From Aldehydirespirator sp963662645 (lineage in GTDB: Bacteria > Actinomycetota > Acidimicrobiia > Acidimicrobiales > Aldehydirespiratoraceae), in NCBI GenBank assembly GCA_963662645.2, contig OY759762.1, positions 806,001 through 870,000 on the forward strand: a DNA stretch of 64,000 nucleotides, read 5' to 3'. The notes below the pieces were generated by a model. The model worked only from the letters and a program-made list of their open reading frames with translations. It had not been told where the DNA came from and ran no database searches. Position numbers and translations under genes: made by a program. This document shows, piece after piece, positions 58,173 to 64,000 of the stretch (within the stretch, counting starts at the first letter, position 1; each line of letters begins with the position of its first letter).

Positions 58173-61100
58173 ATGAGTAGCCAGTTGGTCATTGTCCTCA
58201 TCCTGGCCGGAGCGGCTCTAGCCGCCGCTGTTCCCACGGTCCTTCTGCGCCGCACGGTCGTTGCAGCGCGCGCCGAGTGGATCGAGCGTGCCGATACGGC
58301 AATGTCGGCCTGGGTCAGGGACAAGGCAGAACTCCTAACGACGCGGGAGGAATTCGATGCTGCAACCAACTTCCAGACCGACTGGAAGACCCGGAGAGCG
58401 CAGCAGAAATGGTTGTCAGACGCCTCGGACCAATGGCGACAGCAGAACATCTCCATTCACAATGGACTCCTGCGCTCCGAGGTCTCCACGTTGACAGACT
58501 TGCTGTCACGGCGGACAACGCCAGACGGGTCGCTGGCATGGCCGCGACAGACAATCGTCGAGACTGCGCTTGCCGAGAGCGACTGGGCACGCCTCACCGA
58601 CGAGTCCAACATCCGCGCGTGGGACTTGCCACCCGATAACCTCCAGACGATCCGCGCCGAGATCGACTCTTTGGTGGACGAACTGCGGCGTAGGTCACAG
58701 CAGCAGGCTGCAGAGACTCATTCTGAGTTATTTGGATCGCTTGAAACTCATCCTATGACAGCAAATCAGGTTGATGCGGTGACGTCGAATGAATCAGTCA
58801 ACCTTGTGGTAGCAGGGGCTGGCTCCGGCAAGACGTCAGTGATGGTCGCCCGTGCCGCATGGCTTGTGGCGTCGGGACAGGCCGAGGCATCAGAGATTCT
58901 CCTGCTCGCCTACAACAGAGCTGCAGCGGCCGAACTCCGAGGGCGTCTGAAGAGGTATTTTGGCTCGGGGGCGGTTCCCGAATGCCGGACTTTCCACGCG
59001 CTGGGACTGTCTGTGCTGCGAGACGCGGGCGAGACTGGTGACGTACCAACGATCAGCGGACTGGCCGATGAAGCAAAGCTGCTGAAGTTCCTGACTGACT
59101 GGCTGACACGGCGCATCGCGGAGGAAGAGACAGACACGGAGACCCGAGGCGGCGGACTCGGACGAGTCACGAACGCTGTGCTCATCTGTTCGCCGGCGTC
59201 TGTGTGGTCGTCTGCGCCGGAAGGCTACGGACCCTCACCGCCGGATCGCGACGCGCCCCCACACGTTCCCACGAGGGCAGGACACAATGTGCGCGGTTCC
59301 CAAGAGGCTCATATCACGAACTTCATGCTCATGCTGGGCTATCGCGCCGAGTACGAGAAGCCCTATGCCGTACCCATCGGCACAAAGTACGAACCTGACT
59401 GGTACTTGGGGATGGAGGCGGGCTCCACTCGCAGGCACGTATACCTGGAACACTTCGGGATCGATCGCCGCGGTGGCACCCGCGACGACATTGACGCTAC
59501 AAGCTACAACCAAGAAATAGCTTGGAAGCGCGGCATTCACCACCAGGGTGCGACTCGACTGCTCGAGACCTACACCTACGACTTCACGGAAGGTGCGTGG
59601 CACGCCCGGCTCGCCATCCAGTTGCACGGCACCCCGCTAGCAGTCGATCGTACCGCTCGAGCGGAAGGCAGCGAGTTCCACGGTCGAATCGCCAAAGCAG
59701 CGCGCAAGGTGGCGGGAGACCTGGCCGCGTTCATCCGTGTGGCGCGCGAGAGTCGTCCTGATCTCTATTCTGTGCGACATCGCCTGGCTGATGCCAGCCA
59801 GTGGGTGCCCGTCGGCGGCACCGAGGGGCAGTGGCGCGGTCTTCGAAACCTGGTTTTTCTTGATCTGGCGCGTGATGCACTTGAATTGTATGAGTCCGCA
59901 CTCGCGGCCTCCGGCGAGATTGACTACGCCGACATGTGCGCCCAGGCAACGACGCGTCTTCGCGAGGAGGGCACGCGAGCGTCCAGGTGGAGGCACATCC
60001 TCGTCGACGAATTCCAAGACATCACTCGGACGCGTGCCGACCTGATTGAAGCACTGCTGATGACGAGCGACGGAGATGCCGCCCTTTTCGCCGTCGGGGA
60101 CGACTGGCAGTCGATCTACGCGTTTGCAGGTGCAGATGTAGCAATAATGACCGGCTTTGCGAGCAACTTTGGGCAACGCCTCGCACGCGTTCACGGCGGC
60201 GCACCGGAGTCTTTCGCCAACATCCTGCCGCTGGATCGCACGTTCCGATTCCCGCAGAATGTCGCAGATGTGTCAGGGCGCTTCGTCATGGCCAATCGCT
60301 ACCAGCTTCCCAAGATCGTGCAGGCGCGTCCGGCCGAAGAACGCAACCAGATGGCCGAAGGAGTTGTAGTGCTGCGCCATCCGGCGCCGAGTGAGAACGA
60401 TCCCAATCCCGCGCGCCGTGTCGCCTCTAGAGCGCTCGGAGGCATCGCCCGCCACGCTCGCGGCGCTGACCGCGGGCGACGGCCAACCGTGATGTTCCTT
60501 GCGCGATTCACCCACATCCTAGAGGAGCTCGATCCCGCCAGTCTTGTAGCTGGACCCTCGACTGGACAGGTGTTAGAGGTCGATGCCTCTACTGTTCACG
60601 CCTCGAAGGGACTTGAGGCTGACTACGTGGTACTTGCGGGGGTCGGCACCGGGCGATGGGGCTTTCCGCCGGACGATGGCGAATCCTCGGTCGTCAGATT
60701 GCTGCTCACAGAGGAGTCATCAGTTCCCGACCCCGAAGAGCGCCGGCTGATGTATGTGGCACTGACGCGGGCACGCCGGCTAGCCATCGTGTTGGCAGAA
60801 GAGTCGGCGCCGGGCGTTCCGGCGTCGCCATTTGCCCGTGAATTGATCGGCGACTCGAATGTGCGTTCACCGGAGTATCGCGCCGACACCAGCTCCGTAG
60901 CGCCGGTGGGCGACACTGGAGTGCCGGGCCACGCACCAGCGGGCGAACACGGGCCCGGTTCCGAGAGACAATGGGAAGCGCGATGGTCGCGCCTACGGGA
61001 TACCGGCGTTTGGGGCGCGACGGTGACCGGTTCGGGCGTTCAGCGCGGCGACAAGGTGTCGATCACAGCGAAGGACGGACGTAGGGACCAGAGGGTCGTC

Positions 61101-61256
61101 CTCAAGTGCATCTGGGAGGGCGACGGCAAGACACTTGTCGCGCTCGCGCCTGAGAGGGCGCTCGACGGCGGGCCATGGCTGTCGGATGGGTGTCCTCAAT
61201 GCGGAGGCGACCCGAAGGCGGGGACTACCTGCTGGGAGAGCGGACTCACGCATTAG
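58173..61256 (+). CDS. Membrane-anchored UvrD/HelD-like SF1 helicase with nuclease-like insert
   Basis: 1027 residues. An N-terminal hydrophobic helix (about 5-26) is followed by a coiled region, then the helicase. Motifs: Walker A AGAGSGKTSVM at about 214, AYNRAAAAELRGRL, FHALGLSVLR, Walker B VDEFQD at about 610, GDDWQSIYAFAGAD, VHASKGLEADYVV at about 808 and MYVALTRARR. Between motifs Ia and II an insert resembles the DNA helicase IV type nuclease-like segment: YEPDWYL and VYLEHFGIDRRGG carry the acidic residues. The C-terminus has CPQCGG and another Cys. The membrane anchor is unusual for such helicases. A region around residues 325-375 is poorly conserved, so sequence damage there is possible. 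Confidence 0.82.
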   Translation: MSSQLVIVLILAGAALAAAVPTVLLRRTVVAARAEWIERADTAMSAWVRDKAELLTTREEFDAATNFQTDWKTRRAQQKWLSDASDQWRQQNISIHNGLLRSEVSTLTDLLSRRTTPDGSLAWPRQTIVETALAESDWARLTDESNIRAWDLPPDNLQTIRAEIDSLVDELRRRSQQQAAETHSELFGSLETHPMTANQVDAVTSNESVNLVVAGAGSGKTSVMVARAAWLVASGQAEASEILLLAYNRAAAAELRGRLKRYFGSGAVPECRTFHALGLSVLRDAGETGDVPTISGLADEAKLLKFLTDWLTRRIAEEETDTETRGGGLGRVTNAVLICSPASVWSSAPEGYGPSPPDRDAPPHVPTRAGHNVRGSQEAHITNFMLMLGYRAEYEKPYAVPIGTKYEPDWYLGMEAGSTRRHVYLEHFGIDRRGGTRDDIDATSYNQEIAWKRGIHHQGATRLLETYTYDFTEGAWHARLAIQLHGTPLAVDRTARAEGSEFHGRIAKAARKVAGDLAAFIRVARESRPDLYSVRHRLADASQWVPVGGTEGQWRGLRNLVFLDLARDALELYESALAASGEIDYADMCAQATTRLREEGTRASRWRHILVDEFQDITRTRADLIEALLMTSDGDAALFAVGDDWQSIYAFAGADVAIMTGFASNFGQRLARVHGGAPESFANILPLDRTFRFPQNVADVSGRFVMANRYQLPKIVQARPAEERNQMAEGVVVLRHPAPSENDPNPARRVASRALGGIARHARGADRGRRPTVMFLARFTHILEELDPASLVAGPSTGQVLEVDASTVHASKGLEADYVVLAGVGTGRWGFPPDDGESSVVRLLLTEESSVPDPEERRLMYVALTRARRLAIVLAEESAPGVPASPFARELIGDSNVRSPEYRADTSSVAPVGDTGVPGHAPAGEHGPGSERQWEARWSRLRDTGVWGATVTGSGVQRGDKVSITAKDGRRDQRVVLKCIWEGDGKTLVALAPERALDGGPWLSDGCPQCGGDPKAGTTCWESGLTH

Positions 61257-61672
61257 CCCTGATCGTCCGGGGCCGGTGACAACCCAGCGGATGGTCGCCC
61301 CCCACAACCGGCAGCAGCCCACCGAATCGCCTCCCACACAGCATCGACCACCTCCGAGTCCAGCGCGCGCATAATGACAGACTGAGTTTGGCGGGTGTTT
61401 GCGTTTTGGCAGGTCAGAGGGGGCGCGCTGGTTGGGTGTTTCCACTACATCGGCGGGTTCGGGACGCTTTGGCCGGTCAGGTGATGTCGGCTTTGTCCCA
61501 GTCGCGGGTGTCGGCTCCGACGGCGGCGAGGGCTCGTGCTTGCAGGGGTGTGCGGCGGGTGGTGAGCTGGATTCGGTGCTGTTGGGGCGCGCCGGGTCAG
61601 GGTGTTGGGTTGTGGCGGGTTGGTGGCGCTGGGGTGTGTGCTGGGGGGCAGCCGGGTCCCGGGGCTGGGCGG
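61257..61672. other. Gap between helicase and IS1380 remnant, no gene seen
   Basis: GC-rich sequence with many G-T runs on the plus strand. Frames are open on both strands, but none shows motifs or consistent codon use. The part nearest 61672 probably derives from the 3' flank of the insertion sequence. Confidence 0.5.
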
Positions 61673-62693
61673 CTAGATGAGCAGGGGCAGGTTGCGCAGC
61701 CGTTGCAGTGCTTGGGTGTAGGTGTGGGCCCAGGGCCAGTGTCGGGGTAGGCGCAGGATGTGTCGGTGGCTGTGGTTGACGAGGCGGGCGGGCATGGTGA
61801 GGAGCCGCTGTCGCACGGTGTTGGCGACGGTGAGCCGCCCGGGGTGGTGGGTGTGTCCGAGGCGGGCTGTCCAGCGTGTGATGTTGTGGGCGAGGGCGGC
61901 GCAGACCAGCCAGGCGCCGTTGGCGAAGAACTTGCCCGAGGGGCAGTGGCGCAGGCCGGTGTCTTTGAGGTCGCGAATGGCGAGCTCGACTCGGGCGTGG
62001 GCCCGGTGGTAGGCGTCGGCGGCTTCGGTGTCGAGGTCGCTGCGGCTGGTGACGAAGCAGTGGTGCGCCAGTTGGGCCACAGCTCGCTTTGGGGGCCGAC
62101 AAGGCGGGCGCGGCGAACGATCAGCCGCAGCCGGTGGGGGCCTTGGTTGTCGCGGCGGCCGGTGTCTATGGTGGTCTCAGCGACTTGGGCTGCGCCGCCG
62201 CGGGTGTGGGGGATCGGCGCCCAGGCGCCTTCGTCGATGGCGGCTATGGCTGCTTTGACCTTGGGGTTCTGGGCCACGGTGATCGAGTGGCGGGCGCCGC
62301 GGGCGGCGATGAGGTCCAACATGTCATAGGAGAAGAACCCCGCGTCGGCGCGCACGGTCACCGCGGCCTGCGGCGCCAGGCGACGCAGCCGCGCCAGGGT
62401 CTCGGACACGAACCGCAGGTGGCCGCGCTGGGAGCTGCCCGACCGCATCCGGGAGTGCACGAACTCGCCGGTGTCGTCGCGCACCGCCCCACAAGCATCG
62501 ACGCCACCAACGACAGCACCTTGGCGCCGGACCCGCGGCCCGCGCCGGGCGGGCGCACCACCCCATCGACCAGCGCCTCCAGACCCAGCCTCGCCATCAC
62601 CGTGCCCGCCAACAACAGCCCCGCGTCAGCCACCAAAGACCCGTCGTCGAATCTCGCCTCCAGCCCGTCGATCCCAACCGCTACGCTGCCCAC
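61673..62693 (-). pseudogene. IS1380-family transposase, internally deleted and frameshifted
   Basis: Three frames together spell an IS1380 DDE transposase. The N-terminal part (EALVDGVVRPPGAGRGSGAK) runs from 62693 to about 62500. The middle, with DDTGEFVHSRMRSGS and VRADAGFFSYDML (a catalytic Asp), runs to about 62075. The end, with RVELAIRDLKDTGLRHCPSG (catalytic Glu region), runs to 61673. The segment normally containing the first catalytic Asp (VDVDST region) is missing between the first two pieces. The element is inactive; its terminal repeats were not identified. Confidence 0.85.
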
Positions 62694-62827
62694 AGGAAGT
62701 GCCTCCTCACATGGTCCAGAATGTGCGTTATCGCAGACCGCATTCTCCCATGTCAGGAGGCCTTTCTAGTGGACGCGCCAACCCCGCAAGCCTCACCGCG
62801 CCGGTGGATCCAGGCTAAGGTGACCCC

Positions 62828-63115
62828 ATGGCCAAGCCGACCAACGTGTTGCTGGATCCCGCCCTGCGGGCCGCGGCAAAGCGCCGGGCCAGTGAGCGCG
62901 GCCTCAGCGTCTCGGCGTACATCCGCGAACTGATCCGCGCCGACGACGCGGCAGCCCGCGCCACCGGCGGCGACATCACGCCACTGATCGGCATGCTCGA
63001 CACCGGCACCGAGCCCACCGACATCGCACGCCACAAACACCAGATGGTCCGACAAGCCTTCAGCGAGAACCTCGACCGCAAACAGCTGCACCAAGCCTTC
63101 ACGATTCACCGCTAG
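62828..63115 (+). CDS. Ribbon-helix-helix protein (CopG/VapB-like), no partner seen
   Basis: 95 residues. TNVLLDPALRAAAKRRASERG followed by LSVSAYIRELIRADD (two adjoining parts) is a ribbon-helix-helix DNA-binding domain at residues 4-40; the rest is helical and may bind a toxin. An AGG sequence and ATG fit a normal start. No PIN or RelE-type toxin gene follows within the window, since the next gene is convergent. It may be an orphan antitoxin left after the adjacent IS1380 insertion, or a stand-alone regulator. Confidence 0.7.
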   Translation: MAKPTNVLLDPALRAAAKRRASERGLSVSAYIRELIRADDAAARATGGDITPLIGMLDTGTEPTDIARHKHQMVRQAFSENLDRKQLHQAFTIHR

Positions 63116-63144
63116 ACCCGACCAGCCACCGCCGCAGGCCGCGA

Positions 63145-64000
63145 TCACACGAGGCCGTGTATCTGGCGGGCGACCCGCAGGCCGGAGAGGAAGGCGCCGT
63201 GCACCGTGGAGGGGAAACGGCTGTGGGTGGCCTCCCCGGCGAAGAACAGCCTGTCGCCCACCGACCTGGCCATGTACCGGTAGCTCTCGAAGGAGGCGCC
63301 GACCGGGACATAGGAGTACGAGCCCCTCGTCCACGGGTCTGACAGCCAGCGGGTGCTGACCGAGTGCGAGGGCTCGGGCACGTCGCCGAAGATGGCCTTG
63401 AGCGCATCGACGGCCCGCGCCGCCAGCTCGTCGTCGGAATACTGCTCGACTTCGGCGCCGTAGGCGCCGGCGTTGAACATGGCCAGTATCGGCTGCTGCT
63501 GGTACGGATACAGGTTGAGCGTCTCGGACCATTGGCCCTTCTCGTCGCTGAGGTATCCGATCCATTCGACGTCGCGTTCCCAGAAGACCTCGTCGAAGAG
63601 CAGGCACGTCCGGTTGAGCACCCCCATCTCGAGGGCATCGATCGCGGCCTGCTTGTCCGGCGGCAGCGACGGCACGAACAAGATGTGCCCGCCCTTGAGG
63701 ACGCCCAGGGGCACGGTGACGACAACCCGGTCGGCCTCGAAGACGGTACCGGAGTCGGTGGTGACCACCGCCGTGTCTGCGGTGTGGTCGATCTCGGCCA
63801 CCGCATGGCCGAGCCTGATGTCGCGGCCGGCCGCGAGCATGTCGATGATCTGGCCGTACCCGTCGGGGAACACCACGTCGCCGCCCCGCAGGTCGCTGCC
63901 CCCGTCGTAGCTCATGATCGACAGGTCGGCGATGTCCGCTCCGAACTCGTGCTCGAACATCGAGTTCAGGACGTGATCCCACAGGAGCCGGTCGTCGTCG
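63145..64000 (-). CDS. FAD-dependent amine oxidase, C-terminal part
   Basis: The open frame continues past the right edge, so the N-terminal FAD Rossmann motif is outside. The visible about 285 residues include the substrate/FAD domain: FPDGYGQIIDML, ADRVVVTVPLGVLK, FWERDVEWIGYLSD, and the terminal FAD-binding LFFAGEATHSRFPSTVHGAFLSGLR. This is the flavin monoamine/polyamine oxidase family, producing aldehyde, ammonia and hydrogen peroxide. The substrate cannot be told. It is convergent with the ribbon-helix-helix gene. Confidence 0.88.
   Translation of the reverse strand, partial: DDDRLLWDHVLNSMFEHEFGADIADLSIMSYDGGSDLRGGDVVFPDGYGQIIDMLAAGRDIRLGHAVAEIDHTADTAVVTTDSGTVFEADRVVVTVPLGVLKGGHILFVPSLPPDKQAAIDALEMGVLNRTCLLFDEVFWERDVEWIGYLSDEKGQWSETLNLYPYQQQPILAMFNAGAYGAEVEQYSDDELAARAVDALKAIFGDVPEPSHSVSTRWLSDPWTRGSYSYVPVGASFESYRYMARSVGDRLFFAGEATHSRFPSTVHGAFLSGLRVARQIHGLV

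Noticed and set aside
58173..61256. Helicase as a member of the tubulin-like island
   Set aside because: It is on the opposite strand, separated by decayed chromosomal genes, and has higher GC.

Overview
The window is a high-GC chromosome segment, most simply read as an actinobacterium and plausibly a member of Acidimicrobiia. That is an inference from base composition, GTG starts, a Cys-containing actinobacterial-type ferrochelatase and gene content; no rRNA gene is present to settle it.

Layout. (1) 1-5405, minus strand: a giant multidomain protein (PD-(D/E)XK-like nuclease, long helical repeat region, PIN-like domain, minimal nucleotidyltransferase, HEPN-like domain) coupled by a 4-bp ATGA overlap to a second HEPN-like gene that runs off the window. 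A tRNA-Ala gene lies just upstream. This looks like a biological-conflict locus. (2) 5.7-29.9 kb: core metabolism. It holds a pyruvyl transferase, a flippase-like protein and UDP-GlcNAc 2-epimerase (envelope polysaccharide); moaC-moaA-moeA (molybdenum cofactor); plsY; an FmdB zinc ribbon and a CpaB-like protein; uppP; tldE/tldD; a PAP2 enzyme; dxs; an NfuA-like Fe-S protein; an enoyl-CoA hydratase; hemH; mutM; a VOC protein; uidA; tRNA-Glu and tRNA-Gln; a potassium channel; and a TrmH methyltransferase. (3) 30.0-41.9 kb: a continuous purine operon, purSL-Q-C-E-K-F-D-M-N, almost entirely joined by ATGA stop/start overlaps. (4) 41.9-45.8 kb: a HicA-like gene pair, valS and an IS256 remnant. (5) 46.0-56.1 kb: a visibly AT-richer island of six co-directional genes with a Tubulin_2/FtsZ-like GTPase and a membrane-anchored vWA protein. 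(6) 56.3-64 kb: decayed dioxygenase and dehydrogenase genes, a membrane-anchored UvrD/HelD-like helicase, an IS1380 remnant, a ribbon-helix-helix protein and a partial amine oxidase.

Three genome-scale peculiarities stand out. First, at least nine copies of a 47-48 nt palindrome (arms GAAYTGGCAGC / GCTGCCARTTC) are scattered between genes, and one sits inside the purC reading frame. Second, several stop/start junctions between co-directional genes carry tandem duplications that generate chains of very small ORFs linked to each other and to the flanking genes by stop/start overlaps (purL-purQ, purF-purD, purC-purE, csaB-flippase, PAP2-dxs). Third, in-frame tandem repeats or low-complexity segments interrupt or extend housekeeping enzymes (WecB, MutM, UidA, PurL, PurK, PurM, ValS). 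Together they suggest a genome with unusually active short-tandem duplication that tolerates in-frame products and keeps translational coupling. The tubulin/vWA island and the left-edge nuclease/PIN/NTase/HEPN locus are the best candidates for poorly described systems.
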